Shown: positions 1 through 9,606 of the stretch, one piece after another
Position numbering within the stretch: position 1 is the first letter of the stretch
How the letters are laid out: every line of letters starts with the position of its first letter
Assembly (NCBI GenBank): GCA_040079795.1
Contig: JBEBJQ010000007.1
Location: 1 to 64,000, forward strand
DNA from: SXIZ01 sp040079795
Lineage (GTDB): Bacteria; Pseudomonadota; Gammaproteobacteria; Methylococcales; Methylomonadaceae
Length of the DNA stretch: 64,000 bases
Direction: 5' to 3'
Notes under the pieces: model-generated
Told to the model about the DNA's origin: nothing
The model's database searches: none
Seen by the model: only the letters and a program-made list of their open reading frames with translations
Made by a program: the position numbers and the translations under genes

Positions 1-154
1 TAGCATAACTATTCCATATAGTAAATTTTATAGGCCTAAAGATTCAGTATTTTTAATATCTTAACTTAAAAACACCTAATCTAAAAGCCTGTCGGAATCA
101 ATCTTAAAGCTTGTTAACTAAAAAAGATTTAAGAATTGCTCTTTATTTAACGAA

Positions 155-184
155 CAAAAAAAAAGCCCGACAAAGTCGAGCTTT
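155..184 (-). terminator. Rho-independent terminator of the gltX/tRNA unit
   Basis: Read on the minus strand, the stem AAAGCTCGAC / GTCGGGCTTT closes a 3-nt loop with one G-U wobble and is followed by a long T run. It lies 8 bases beyond the 3' end of tRNA-Glu and should end the gltX-tRNA transcript. The 150 bases to its left are AT-rich and I see no gene in them. Confidence 0.8.
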
Positions 185-192
185 CATTTAAT

Positions 193-268
193 TGGCGTCC
201 CCAGGGGGGTTCGAACCCCCGTTACCGCCGTGAAAGGGCGGTGTCCTAGGCCACTAGACGATGGGGAC
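193..268 (-). tRNA. tRNA-Glu (TTC anticodon)
   Basis: On the minus strand the sequence folds into a 76-nt cloverleaf with the CCA end encoded. The acceptor starts GTCCCCA and pairs with TGGGGAC, the T-arm contains GGTTCGAACCC, and the anticodon loop CTTTCAC gives anticodon TTC. The acceptor strands, D-arm and T-loop are all intact. It follows tRNA-Ala and gltX, so the tRNA and the synthetase that charges it are neighbours. Confidence 0.97.
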
Positions 269-291
269 TAAAACTTTTCAACTTTACTTAT

Positions 292-367
292 TGGTGGAGC
301 CAGGCGGAATCGAACCGCCGACCTCAACACTGCCAGTGTTGCGCTCTACCAATTGAGCTATGACCCC
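292..367 (-). tRNA. tRNA-Ala (GGC anticodon)
   Basis: This is a minus-strand 76-nt cloverleaf with encoded CCA. The acceptor GGGGTCA pairs with TGGCTCC through two G-T pairs. The anticodon loop CTGGCAG gives anticodon GGC, which reads GCC/GCU alanine codons. It is separated from tRNA-Glu by 23 bases and from the gltX stop by 47 bases. Confidence 0.95.
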
Positions 368-383
368 TCAGTTGAGAACGACC

Positions 384-411
384 ATTGTACAGTTTTTTAA
401 AATGTTGTCTA
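384..411 (-). promoter_or_regulatory. Putative sigma70 promoter for the two tRNAs
   Basis: On the minus strand, TAGACA (406-411) is followed after 16 bases by TACAAT (384-389), with TG directly upstream of the -10 box (extended -10). It lies between the gltX stop and tRNA-Ala. The tRNAs could therefore be transcribed independently of gltX as well as by read-through. Assigned from sequence match only. Confidence 0.5.
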
Positions 412-414
412 CCC

Positions 415-1818
415 TTAATTCATATTTTTTATTGTTTCAATCGCTCGAATTAACCGAAGTAACGTTTTTTCTCTGCCAAGCAACATCAAGGTCAAATCAA
501 TAGCCGGTGACACTGCCGAGCCACAAAGCGCCACCCGCAATGGCTGAGCAACTTTGCCCAGGTTTAATTGCAAACCTTCCGCCGTATCCAGCACCACTTG
601 ATGCAGCAGCTCACTTTCCCATGCCGACAATTGTGAAAACTCATCATATAACGCTTGCAATACTTCATCCGTACCTGTTTTAAAGTTTTTATTTAACGCC
701 TTTTCATCGTACCCGGTAAATTCTTGAAAAAAGTATACGCTCGCAGCCGCTACCTCAACCAAGGTCTTACATCGCTCCCGTTGAACCCTTACGACCTCAG
801 TCAAATCAGGCCCTTGCGTCAGATCCAACCCCAGTTGTTGCATGTGCCATTGCAGATGCCCCGCTACTATAGCTGGGTCACTGTGCATCATGTATTGATG
901 ATTGAGCCACAGCAATTTTTCAGGGTTAAAGGTCGAAGCAGAAACATTCACTTTTTCTAACTCAAATAACCTAATCATTTCTTCGCGGCTAAACAGCTCT
1001 TGATCACCATGTGACCAGCCCAATCGGACTAAATAATTCAGTAAAGCCTCAGGCAGATAGCCTTCGTCACGATATTGCATAACACTAACCGCACCATGAC
1101 GCTTTGAAAGCCTAGCACCATCCGCACCCAAAATCATTGGCACATGCGCATATTGCGGTAAAGTTGCGCCTAACGCGCTAAGAATATTAATTTGCCGGGG
1201 GGTATTATTAACATGGTCGTCACCCCGGATCACATGGGTTATCCCCATATCCATATCATCGACAACTACCGTCAAATTATAAGTTGGCGAACCATCACTG
1301 CGCGCAATAATCAAATCATCCAATTCTTTGTTGGCTACTATGATTTGACCTTTAATCAAATCCTGAATAACCACCTCACCATCCAGAGGATTTTTAAAGC
1401 GTACTACTGGATTTACACCCTCACGTACCGCCGGATGATGCCGGCAGCGTCCATCATAACGGGGTTTCTCTTTATTTTCCATTTGCTTCGTGCGCAAATC
1501 TTCCAATTCCTCTTTAGAACAGTAACAATGATAAGCATCACCCTGATCCAATAATTGCTGAATAATTTCTTTGTAGCGGTCAAAATGTTGCGTTTGATAA
1601 AAAGGTCCGGCATCATAATCCAATGCTAACCAGCGCATACCCTCTAAAATAGCTTCAACAGATTCTTGGGTTGAACGCTCTAAATCAGTATCTTCAATTC
1701 TTAAAATAAATTTTCCACCCTGTTTACGGGCATGCAACCAAGAGAATAAAGCGGTTCGAGCGCCACCCACATGAAGATATCCGGTAGGGCTTGGTGCAAA
1801 ACGTGTTGTTGTAGTCAT
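415..1818 (-). CDS. gltX: Glutamate--tRNA ligase
   Basis: Class I aminoacyl-tRNA synthetase that charges tRNA-Glu with glutamate in the cytoplasm. Near the N-terminus (residues 7-20) it has FAPSPTGYLHVGGA, the family form of the HIGH motif. Around residue 238 it has RLSKRHGA, the KMSKS-type loop. Its 467 residues match full-length bacterial GltX. The C-terminal anticodon-binding part is present and ends in a short helix-like tail. Downstream on the same strand come tRNA-Ala and tRNA-Glu, then a terminator, so synthetase and cognate tRNA may share a transcript. Nothing looks damaged. A discriminating versus non-discriminating enzyme cannot be told apart from motifs alone. Confidence 0.97.
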   Translation of the reverse strand: MTTTTRFAPSPTGYLHVGGARTALFSWLHARKQGGKFILRIEDTDLERSTQESVEAILEGMRWLALDYDAGPFYQTQHFDRYKEIIQQLLDQGDAYHCYCSKEELEDLRTKQMENKEKPRYDGRCRHHPAVREGVNPVVRFKNPLDGEVVIQDLIKGQIIVANKELDDLIIARSDGSPTYNLTVVVDDMDMGITHVIRGDDHVNNTPRQINILSALGATLPQYAHVPMILGADGARLSKRHGAVSVMQYRDEGYLPEALLNYLVRLGWSHGDQELFSREEMIRLFELEKVNVSASTFNPEKLLWLNHQYMMHSDPAIVAGHLQWHMQQLGLDLTQGPDLTEVVRVQRERCKTLVEVAAASVYFFQEFTGYDEKALNKNFKTGTDEVLQALYDEFSQLSAWESELLHQVVLDTAEGLQLNLGKVAQPLRVALCGSAVSPAIDLTLMLLGREKTLLRLIRAIETIKNMN

Positions 1819-1990
1819 GAATATAAGCCTGTATGTTGCAAAAAGAGGTTTTAAATACTGAATAAAAAGCAGACGAACAATAAAGGGCTTAAATTTTATT
1901 TTTATTTTTTAAATTCTATTATTTCATAATCAGCCTTCATTGCAGCTTCAAACTGTATAAAAAAAAATCTAAATGATACAATTTAAAACA

Positions 1991-2020
1991 TTGACAATGT
2001 TACAATTTAAAAAATATTTA
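1991..2020 (+). promoter_or_regulatory. Putative sigma70 promoter of the vWA/OmpA gene
   Basis: TTGACA at 1991-1996 is a perfect -35 box, followed after 18 bases by TATTTA at 2015-2020. A strong Shine-Dalgarno GGAGG at 2028-2032 and the ATG at 2038 follow directly, so the untranslated leader would be very short. Based on sequence match only. Confidence 0.5.
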
Positions 2021-2037
2021 CGTATCTGGAGGATACC

Positions 2038-3249
2038 ATGAAAAATTGCCGGTTAATTGTCGCATCCTGTATAAGTGCCGTTCTATCGGGCTGTTCCATC
2101 CAACCCATCAGGACTTTTGAATCACCTACTATCGTCAATTTAAATCAGCTGGTTGAATCCGGTGAATATACCCAAAAAACCAATGTGCTTTATACTGTGA
2201 TGGATGCCTCTTCCTCCATGTCCGAAGCCTATCAAGGCATCAACTACCCTGGCGACTCAACTGCAACCAAATTTTCAGTTGAAAAAGTTATTTTACAACG
2301 CCTAAACAAAAGTATGGCTGACTTGCCACTCAACGCAGTTGCTATCCGCAGTTTTGGTACCGCGCCCTGCCTATCATTTAGCGACACTGACTTGGTGTAT
2401 GGTACTGAAAAATATTCTAAGCCAGCATTACACAAAAGTTTAGGTAAAACCGAATGCGTCAGTGGCGGTTCACCTATTAACAGTGCTTTAGAGGCTGCAA
2501 GCACTGATTTAAAGAAAACCGCCGGCGATATAGCCGTTTTAATTCTCAGCGATGGTTATCATTTTAATTCATCCCCAGCGCCAACGATCAAATCCCTGAA
2601 AAAGCAATATGGTAATCGTTTATGTGTTTACTCAATCTGGGTTGGTAATCACAAAGAACATGAAGGTCAAGCTGCATTGGCCGCCCTGACTGACCTTGCT
2701 GGTTGCGGCTTGGCAGCCAATGCGGAAGATATTGCTTCCGAAAGAAACTTTGATGCTTTTGCCAAAGAAGTATTTTTAACGCAAGCACAACCCGTGCTTG
2801 AACCTGCAGCCCCACCCGCCCCAATTGATGGCGACCAAGACCAGGATGGCGTGCCGGACAGTCGTGATAAATGCCGTGACACCCCTAAAGGTGCCAAAGT
2901 TAACAAAGACGGCTGCTGGGTGATTGAAGGCGTTAATTTTGACTTTGATAAAAGTGTAATTAAACCCGAATATTATCCAAAACTTGACGAAGTGGTTGAG
3001 GTTATCAACCGAAACCCTGGTTTAGCGATAGAAATTCAAGGCCACACCGATAACATTGGGACACCAGCCTATAATTTGCCGCTATCTGTGCGTCGCGCTC
3101 ACGCCGTCAAACAGTATCTTGCCAACAAAGTCGGCAACAAAGCAACTTTTACCTCTGAAGGTTATGGACTCACAAGACCAATTGATACCAATGCAACTGC
3201 CGAAGGCCGGGCGCATAATCGCCGCTCGCAATTGATGGTAATCGAATAA
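2038..3249 (+). CDS. Outer-membrane lipoprotein with vWA and OmpA domains
   Basis: The N-terminus has a lipoprotein signal with lipobox LSGC (Cys19), so the mature protein is probably lipid-anchored. Residues 48-240 form a von Willebrand A-like domain; the metal site DxSxS is visible as D56-S58-S60. A short Asp-rich calcium-type stretch (DGDQDQDGVPDSRDKC, about 264-279) and a Cys-containing turn lead into a C-terminal OmpA peptidoglycan-binding domain (about 295-403) with the typical FDFDKS start, GHTDN and the R-A-x-V segment. The likely role is an envelope protein that grips peptidoglycan and presents a metal-dependent adhesion domain. It stands alone, with its own promoter and strong ribosome site, and a 15-bp hairpin follows it. 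The ligand of the vWA domain cannot be read from sequence. Confidence 0.85.
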   Translation: MKNCRLIVASCISAVLSGCSIQPIRTFESPTIVNLNQLVESGEYTQKTNVLYTVMDASSSMSEAYQGINYPGDSTATKFSVEKVILQRLNKSMADLPLNAVAIRSFGTAPCLSFSDTDLVYGTEKYSKPALHKSLGKTECVSGGSPINSALEAASTDLKKTAGDIAVLILSDGYHFNSSPAPTIKSLKKQYGNRLCVYSIWVGNHKEHEGQAALAALTDLAGCGLAANAEDIASERNFDAFAKEVFLTQAQPVLEPAAPPAPIDGDQDQDGVPDSRDKCRDTPKGAKVNKDGCWVIEGVNFDFDKSVIKPEYYPKLDEVVEVINRNPGLAIEIQGHTDNIGTPAYNLPLSVRRAHAVKQYLANKVGNKATFTSEGYGLTRPIDTNATAEGRAHNRRSQLMVIE

Positions 3250-3259
3250 ATATAAATCA

Positions 3260-3296
3260 GGCAAGATGGCTATTGAGTATTAATAGCCATCTTGCC
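3260..3296 (+). terminator. Strong hairpin after the vWA/OmpA gene
   Basis: A perfect 15-bp stem (GGCAAGATGGCTATT / AATAGCCATCTTGCC) with a 7-nt loop starts 11 bases after the stop codon. It is not followed by a T run, so it may be a 3'-end stabilising hairpin or a weak terminator. Confidence 0.55.
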
Positions 3297-3733
3297 GAAC
3301 CTAAGTCAAATGCAACTGGATATCGTTTTTATTCTCACGCCACACAAAATTGTGTCAAATGACCTATAAACTGAGTCAAATGCCCTACTTTTTAACCTTT
3401 CACCTGAATCCATCCCTAGCAAACCCAGCTATATCTCGCTTTATACTATGGCATAAGTATTGCTTCATATCTTGCCGTAAACAGTCTGATTTCTGCCCGC
3501 AGTAATTTATGTAGTGGGAACGACGCGACGCGAATATACCCCGCTTATCTTTCAGTCTATTTACATCATGATTCATCGTTAAATAATAACAATTAATATT
3601 TATTACTATCTAACTCAGACGCATTCTTTAAACTTAGCCCTATGTTATAACGATAAAATGTCGGCATTAGCTTGCCAATAAATCAACACAAACTATTTTT
3701 CTAATTAAAAAACCTTCAATAATAGGACACACA
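3297..3733. other. Intergenic region without recognised gene
   Basis: About 440 bases lie between the lipoprotein hairpin and the large oxidoreductase. No convincing ORF, RNA or repeat was seen. The last 150 bases are AT-rich and probably carry the promoter of the downstream gene. Its ribosome site is weak (AGGA about 8 bases before the ATG). Confidence 0.4.
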
Positions 3734-6700
3734 ATGGGATTATCCGGGTTTGAATACCAAGATTTATACGACTCAGCAAAATTAAAAGCCTTGCTTGAGG
3801 TCTTTAATGCTTCGGTTGCGCGGCACGATGTGCAGCTTCATGATGAATTTGAAGCTTATCGCCAAAATCAGGGAACAGGCATGAAACCTGAAGAAATCTC
3901 TGATTTATTGGTGCGAATGGGGCCTTATGTCGGCAAATTTATCGCTAAACTCTTTGATGTTACAGAACAACATGAAGCTCAAGCGGTAAGAATAAAGGAT
4001 GATATTGACACACTCTTTACTTATAAAAACGAAGTCATTACCAAACTTAACCTCACTTTTCATGGACAAAACATCAGCGATTGGGATGTGCAATCCATTA
4101 AAAATCAGTTTGAACTATTAATTGCAGCGGCTTTCTCTGAGGCTAATCAAGATCCTGATCCAGAACATCGGGTGGCACGGGTTGGTGCGCCAATTGGCTT
4201 ACTATCCAACCACTATAAACTCATCGCAAAAGGCAAAGAAAGCCTATTAACAGACGCTGATCAAAAAACCCACGCTTTACGCGCTCAATTAGCAGTACAT
4301 CCTCAAGCCGCAAGCCAGTTCAGTGCATTGTTAGCGTTACCCGAACCCGCCGATTTCATACATGGCTTAATGGACCTCGTGCAACGCTGGAGTTTTATTG
4401 CCCAAGCTGAAGGGATCAGCGCCGATTGGTTCAGCTTTAAAGTGCCTGCCAAACGCGATTTCGATGACTTGGTTGAGCATGATTTAATCGATCACGGCGA
4501 ATATACGGTGTGGATGGGTGAACAAAAACACCGCCGCCGCCGTGATGGATTTAAACTGACTGATCCCCGGTTTAATGAGCGGCAGGTCCTTTATGAAGTC
4601 GATCATTGCATTTATTGCCATGACCGCGATACGGATTCTTGTTCCAAAGGGATGCGCAATAAAAAAGACAATACTTACAAAGAAAATCAATTAGGCATCT
4701 CAGTTACCGGTTGCCCATTGGAAGAAAAAATTTCTGAAATGCACCTAGTTAAACGGGGTGGTGACAATATTGGCGCATTATCGATCATCATGATAGATAA
4801 CCCAATGTGTCCCGGCACCGGTCACCGGATTTGCAACGACTGTATGAAAGGCTGTATCTACCAAAAAACTGAGCCGGTCAATATTCCGCAGATCGAAACC
4901 AATGTGTTGACCGACGTGCTATTCATGCCATACGGCTTTGAGATCTATGGCCTGCTCACGCGCTGGAATCCACTCAATGTAAAACGTCCCTACATGCTGC
5001 CCTACAATGGTAAAAATGCCTTGGTTGTAGGCTTAGGTCCTGCCGGCTATACCATGAGCCATTATTTACTCAATGAAGGCTTTGGCGTTGCTGGAATTGA
5101 CGGTTTAAAACTGGAACCCTTACCTTTGGCTTTAACCGGTGACGGCGAACAATGTCCGGAACCCATTATTGATTTCAATGAAATCTATGAAGCGTTAGAC
5201 CAACGCACCCTCGCCGGTTTCGGTGGCGTCGCAGAATACGGCATCACTGTCCGTTGGGATAAAAACTTTCTTAAAGTCATTTATTTAACCCTACTCAGAC
5301 GGCAAGCCTTCCGTGCCTACGGTGGCGTGCGCTTTGGAGGAACCCTGACCATTGATGATGCCTGGAAATTAGGTTTTGACCATATTTGTCTGGCTTCCGG
5401 CGCTGGCCAACCTACCATTATTGATCTAAAAAATAACTTAACCCGCGGCATCCGTAAAGCCTCTGATTTTCTGATGGCTTTACAATTAACCGGTGCCGCC
5501 AAACCTACTTCGTTAACCAACCTGCAAGTTCGCTTACCTGCCGGCGTGATTGGCGGCGGGCTCACTGGCATCGATACCTGTACTGAATTAATGGCGTATT
5601 ATCCGGTACAGGTGGAAAAACTACTGACCCGATATGAGAAACTGGTTGAATTGCATGGAGAACAAGTCGTACGCGGTCGCTACGATAAAGAAGAAACCCT
5701 CATTCTCGATGAATTCCTGGAACATGGCCGCGCTATCGTGGCTGAGCGAAAACGTGCCGCCACTACGGGCGAACAGCCTAATTTTCAACCATTGGTTGAA
5801 GCATGGGGTGGCGTCACGCTGTTTTACCGTAAAGGCATGCGAGACGCACCAGCGTACCGACAAAACCATGAAGAAATTCATGAAGCCTTACAAGAAGGTA
5901 TTGCCTTAGCGGAGGGAATGAGTCCTTTGGCGGCGCTGGCAGATGAATTTGGCCATCTTAACGCAGTTGAATTTGAAAAACTAAACCTGGAAAATGGTAA
6001 ATGGATTAACTCAGGGCAAATTATCAAGGTACCCTTGCGTAATCTGTATGTCGCTGCCGGCACCTCACCCAATACCATTTACCAAAGTGAGTTTCCGGAC
6101 ACATTCAAAATGGACAAATGGTTTTTCCAACGTTATCAACCGGAATGGACTGATGGTCATTTAGAATTAGTAGCGATGGCCGACACCCCTGCACCCAAAC
6201 TGGGCAAACCAGCACCGCTTACTTCTTATCAAAAAGACGGTAAATACATTAGCTTTTATGGTGACAACCACCCCGTCTATTCTGGTAACGTAGTAAAAGC
6301 AATGGCCAGTGCCAAAGATGGCTACCCGTATATAGTTAAACTGTTCGAACAAGAGCTGGCAAATTTGAATCCAGCACAGCAACCAACGCGTGATGCCGCA
6401 TTAAAGGACTTGTTTGCCACCCTGGACTCGACCTTTAAAGCTACTATCGTCGCGATTAACCGGCTTACTCCGACCATTATCGAAGTAGTCGTCAAAGCCC
6501 CCTTTGCCGCTGAGAAATTTTTGCCCGGACAGTTTTATCGGGTACAAAATTACGAAGCCTACGCACCGGTGGTTGATGGCACTTCGTTAGCCTCTGAAGC
6601 CATTGCCCTAACCGGCGCAGAAGTCGATAGAGAAAAAGGTACCATTTCGCTAATTGCGTTGGAAATGGGTTCCTCTTCCAGATTATGCGCTTCCTGGAAC

Positions 6701-7420
6701 ATCGGTGATGAACTAATCGTTATGGGTGTCACCGGAACCCCTACAGATATCCCAACTGACCGAACCGTCTTACTGCTCGGCGGTGGCCTGGGCAATGCGG
6801 TGTTATTTTCCATAGGCAAAGCCTTAAGGGCTGCGGGTAACCGCGTGATTTATTTCGCTGGCTATAAATATAAACAAGATGTATTTAAGGTCGAAGATAT
6901 TGAAGCGGCCTCCGATGTCATCATTTGGTCAGTAGATAAAGGTCCCGGCGTTGAAGCCATAAAGCCCACACGCCCACAGGATAAAACCTTCGTAGGGAAT
7001 ATTCTGGAATGTATGGTGGCTTATGCGACCGGTGAGTTAGGTGAACAACCCATCTCATTAGCCGATGTCGATCATTTAATCGTGATCGGCTCCGACCGTA
7101 TGATGTCTGCGGTCAAAGATGCGCGCTTTAATGTTTTAAAACCTTATTTAAACAAAGTACATCATGCGGTAGGTTCTATCAACTCTCCGATGCAATGTAT
7201 GATGAAAGGCATCTGCGCGCAATGTCTGTGTAAACATGTCGACAAAGAAACCGGCAAAGAATATTTTGTTTACTCTTGCTACAACCAGGACCAGGATTTA
7301 GACAAGGTGGATTTCAAACATCTGAATGCACGGCTGCGGCAAAATACCGTGCAGGAAAAATTATCTAATTTATGGTTGGATTATTTGTTGGATAAGCAAA
7401 AAGAAGGAGATGCTGCTTAA
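3734..7420 (+). CDS. Large multidomain Fe-S/flavin pyridine nucleotide oxidoreductase
   Basis: The protein has 1228 residues and no signal peptide, so it is probably cytoplasmic. The N-terminal third is mostly helical. It is followed by a cysteine-rich block likely to hold Fe-S clusters: CIYC (292-295), C303, C327, C359, then CNDCMKGC (367-374). A GltD-like FAD/NAD(P) module starts at about 428 with VVGLGPAG, and a second dinucleotide-fold segment GVIGGGLTG lies near 610. The C-terminal 350 residues look like a ferredoxin reductase/PyrK electron-transfer unit with LLLGGGLGNAV and a cluster motif C1155-x5-C1161-x2-C1164 with C1182. The layout implies electron transfer between NAD(P)H, flavins and Fe-S clusters. 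The physiological partner is unknown and no neighbour explains it; the gene is monocistronic with a hairpin behind it. It could have arisen by fusion of GltD-like and PyrK-like proteins. Confidence 0.75.
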   Translation: MGLSGFEYQDLYDSAKLKALLEVFNASVARHDVQLHDEFEAYRQNQGTGMKPEEISDLLVRMGPYVGKFIAKLFDVTEQHEAQAVRIKDDIDTLFTYKNEVITKLNLTFHGQNISDWDVQSIKNQFELLIAAAFSEANQDPDPEHRVARVGAPIGLLSNHYKLIAKGKESLLTDADQKTHALRAQLAVHPQAASQFSALLALPEPADFIHGLMDLVQRWSFIAQAEGISADWFSFKVPAKRDFDDLVEHDLIDHGEYTVWMGEQKHRRRRDGFKLTDPRFNERQVLYEVDHCIYCHDRDTDSCSKGMRNKKDNTYKENQLGISVTGCPLEEKISEMHLVKRGGDNIGALSIIMIDNPMCPGTGHRICNDCMKGCIYQKTEPVNIPQIETNVLTDVLFMPYGFEIYGLLTRWNPLNVKRPYMLPYNGKNALVVGLGPAGYTMSHYLLNEGFGVAGIDGLKLEPLPLALTGDGEQCPEPIIDFNEIYEALDQRTLAGFGGVAEYGITVRWDKNFLKVIYLTLLRRQAFRAYGGVRFGGTLTIDDAWKLGFDHICLASGAGQPTIIDLKNNLTRGIRKASDFLMALQLTGAAKPTSLTNLQVRLPAGVIGGGLTGIDTCTELMAYYPVQVEKLLTRYEKLVELHGEQVVRGRYDKEETLILDEFLEHGRAIVAERKRAATTGEQPNFQPLVEAWGGVTLFYRKGMRDAPAYRQNHEEIHEALQEGIALAEGMSPLAALADEFGHLNAVEFEKLNLENGKWINSGQIIKVPLRNLYVAAGTSPNTIYQSEFPDTFKMDKWFFQRYQPEWTDGHLELVAMADTPAPKLGKPAPLTSYQKDGKYISFYGDNHPVYSGNVVKAMASAKDGYPYIVKLFEQELANLNPAQQPTRDAALKDLFATLDSTFKATIVAINRLTPTIIEVVVKAPFAAEKFLPGQFYRVQNYEAYAPVVDGTSLASEAIALTGAEVDREKGTISLIALEMGSSSRLCASWNIGDELIVMGVTGTPTDIPTDRTVLLLGGGLGNAVLFSIGKALRAAGNRVIYFAGYKYKQDVFKVEDIEAASDVIIWSVDKGPGVEAIKPTRPQDKTFVGNILECMVAYATGELGEQPISLADVDHLIVIGSDRMMSAVKDARFNVLKPYLNKVHHAVGSINSPMQCMMKGICAQCLCKHVDKETGKEYFVYSCYNQDQDLDKVDFKHLNARLRQNTVQEKLSNLWLDYLLDKQKEGDAA

Positions 7421-7434
7421 GCTTTAATGATAAA

Positions 7435-7462
7435 AAGGTGGGTGTAGATTAACACCCACCTT
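7435..7462 (+). terminator. Hairpin terminator after the large oxidoreductase
   Basis: A perfect 11-bp stem (AAGGTGGGTGT / ACACCCACCTT) with a 6-nt loop begins 14 bases after the stop codon and is preceded by an A run. The T run on the plus side is short, so termination strength is uncertain. Confidence 0.6.
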
Positions 7463-7470
7463 AAGGCTGG

Positions 7471-7500
7471 ATAGGATGCGCTTCGTTTGCGCATATCCTA
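7471..7500. repeat. Hairpin sequence TAGGATGCGC / GCGCATATCCTA
   Basis: An inverted repeat with a 2-nt bulge lies between the convergent oxidoreductase and propeller genes. It may add a terminator for either strand, or be one member of a dispersed family; only this copy is in the window. A second small stem, CCCCTC / GAGGGG, lies near 7559-7576. Confidence 0.4.
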
Positions 7501-7676
7501 TTACTCAAGTTTCACTCCCGCCCATTGCCCTCACCGGTTTGCTAATATAAATCAGTAGCCCCTCAGTTTGAGGGGGTTCACAATAGTCTCCCCGATTTGC
7601 TTAGCCGGATTTAGAAAAAGATTTCAATACCTAATAATCCCAATGAAGGGCAACCGTCGCAATCTGCTTGCATTAC

Positions 7677-9527
7677 TTACAAAGCAGAGGCAGACAGTAC
7701 GCCAAATAAGCCGTTACTCAAACGGTGTAAAACAACCTTAAAATTAACGCCGTTCGCAATGACATTAGGCAGTACCGCTAAACCGGTATTTGGATCAAAA
7801 GCAGCTTCGCTATAATCTAAAGCAGGTTGTATCGGATAGGCTTTAATGACTTTAAATTGAAAATTGCCTTGGTTTTGTAACTTGACCCAATAATGCGTCT
7901 TGCCGACCATAATATTCTCAAAAATAGCCACACCCACGCTATTGTCATAGGTGTATTCAGCCGCAGAAGTAATTTTTTGGATACGATTACTTGAGGCATC
8001 TGCGACATATAAATCCCCATCGGGCGTAATACTGATAGCAGTTGGTTTTGTAGAAAATGGCGCAAGTTGCCCGATATATTGATTGTTACCAGATCCACCC
8101 ATTCCCAGTGTGCTAATCGCGTAACGCACAATAGCTTTATTCTCGATAAACAATAATGAATAACCATCTGGAGCAATGCTTAAGCCTTCGCCACCCTGTT
8201 TATGTGCGGCACGACTAAGTAGGGTACCATCGGTTTGATAATGAATAACGCCGTAAGTGCTTGTAAAGCGCCCCCCTGTGCCGCCACTCCAAGCACTACC
8301 TGAATAATGGATAAAGAGAGAACCATCATATGCCATAGCGATTTCATTGAAAGCGGTGTGCCCAAAGTAGGCGGCATTTGGGAATCCTCCATCATATTTA
8401 AATGACCCAATAAAAGTGCCATCAGCTTTGAAATGCTGAATTCGAAAGACGTGTCGAAAACCGCCATCATCAGGCGTTTTAAGCGCATCCAGAACAAATA
8501 GACTATTATCAGCAGCAACTGCCAGACTTTTAAATTGATCAATCTGACCCTCATCTGTACCGTTACCGCCAAAATCAGCCGCTAAAGAACCGTCTTGCTT
8601 AAAGGCTTTGATGCGGGCGTTCGCAACATCTACCATAAACACACTGCCGTCGGCAGCGACTTTAACAACAGCATAACCGGATTCAGAACGTTCAAAAAAA
8701 ACGCTGCGCGTACCGTCAGCTTTAAGCGCAACCAAACGTTTATTATCGCCCTCGACCTCAATGGCAAACAGTGAATTATCGGCGGCTATTGCAAAGCTTT
8801 GCGGATTGTTGACCGTCCAGCTTTGGGCAACTTTAAACGCTGACTCTTTGTAGTTTTCGGTAAGCGGGGATACTGAGTGCCGGACTAAACGAACCCCTTG
8901 GGGGATGCTTTTATCAACCTCAGTACTTGAAAACACTTCATATAGACCTAACGGGTTCTCAACCCAATTCCAAGTGATCCCCCAAGCACGCTTGTTGGTT
9001 GCACCTAATGTTGCTGACCAGAAACCATAATAAAGGTGTCCATAAAAATCGGGTATGGCATCGTCTGAGGAGTCCGTACTAAATGGGGTTGGCGTCTTTA
9101 TTGTTTTCAATTCCTCCAGTGCAGGTAAGCGCCAATCTTTTGCGCCACATAAACCTTGTGTGTTGACTTGGTTTACAAATTTTTCGGTGTCGCAATTGTT
9201 TTTATCAAAACAAATTCCGCCATTCGCTACACCTGCATTGCCGCCATTAAGCTTTGCATCAGTATTAAACCAAGAATAGGTATGCTTTATATCGCGTAGA
9301 CCACCATCTTGGGTTTTATACTCCCAAATTAAATTTGACTCACTGTCGTAAGTACAGCCCCAATCATCAATACCAGAGCCAGAGGCCGCAAGTTTGGGCA
9401 AAACATTGCCGTCATTGGATATTTTGAGGTATTCCGCCAAACTACTGGTCGTATGACCTAATAATATCCACATAACGAAAAACAACTTAATACGCTGACA
9501 ACTGTGAATCGGAGGATACGTTTGCAT
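7677..9527 (-). CDS. Secreted Lcl_C/DUF1566 plus beta-propeller protein
   Basis: 616 residues with an N-terminal signal peptide. Residues about 50-215 resemble the Lcl_C (DUF1566) domain of bacterial surface proteins: the WGCTYDSESNLIWEYK start, two Cys pairs, and DWRLPALEELKTI. Residues about 225-520 are NHL-like blades of the type AADGSVFMVDVANARIKAFK, repeating every 40-50 residues, consistent with a six- or seven-bladed propeller. The last about 100 residues share a module with the next two genes (V-x-L-x-N-Q-G-x-F and a closing Phe/Leu-Ser-Ala-x-x-L). It is the third of three same-strand paralogues. It is likely extracellular or periplasmic; the binding partner is unknown. Confidence 0.7.
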   Translation of the reverse strand: MQTYPPIHSCQRIKLFFVMWILLGHTTSSLAEYLKISNDGNVLPKLAASGSGIDDWGCTYDSESNLIWEYKTQDGGLRDIKHTYSWFNTDAKLNGGNAGVANGGICFDKNNCDTEKFVNQVNTQGLCGAKDWRLPALEELKTIKTPTPFSTDSSDDAIPDFYGHLYYGFWSATLGATNKRAWGITWNWVENPLGLYEVFSSTEVDKSIPQGVRLVRHSVSPLTENYKESAFKVAQSWTVNNPQSFAIAADNSLFAIEVEGDNKRLVALKADGTRSVFFERSESGYAVVKVAADGSVFMVDVANARIKAFKQDGSLAADFGGNGTDEGQIDQFKSLAVAADNSLFVLDALKTPDDGGFRHVFRIQHFKADGTFIGSFKYDGGFPNAAYFGHTAFNEIAMAYDGSLFIHYSGSAWSGGTGGRFTSTYGVIHYQTDGTLLSRAAHKQGGEGLSIAPDGYSLLFIENKAIVRYAISTLGMGGSGNNQYIGQLAPFSTKPTAISITPDGDLYVADASSNRIQKITSAAEYTYDNSVGVAIFENIMVGKTHYWVKLQNQGNFQFKVIKAYPIQPALDYSEAAFDPNTGLAVLPNVIANGVNFKVVLHRLSNGLFGVLSASAL

Positions 9528-9606
9528 TACTTTTCCCTTAAATTAAGTGATGTTAATAAAATGTGGGGTACAAAAGTCACAATGTCCCGTGTGGCTAAAG
9601 GTACAT

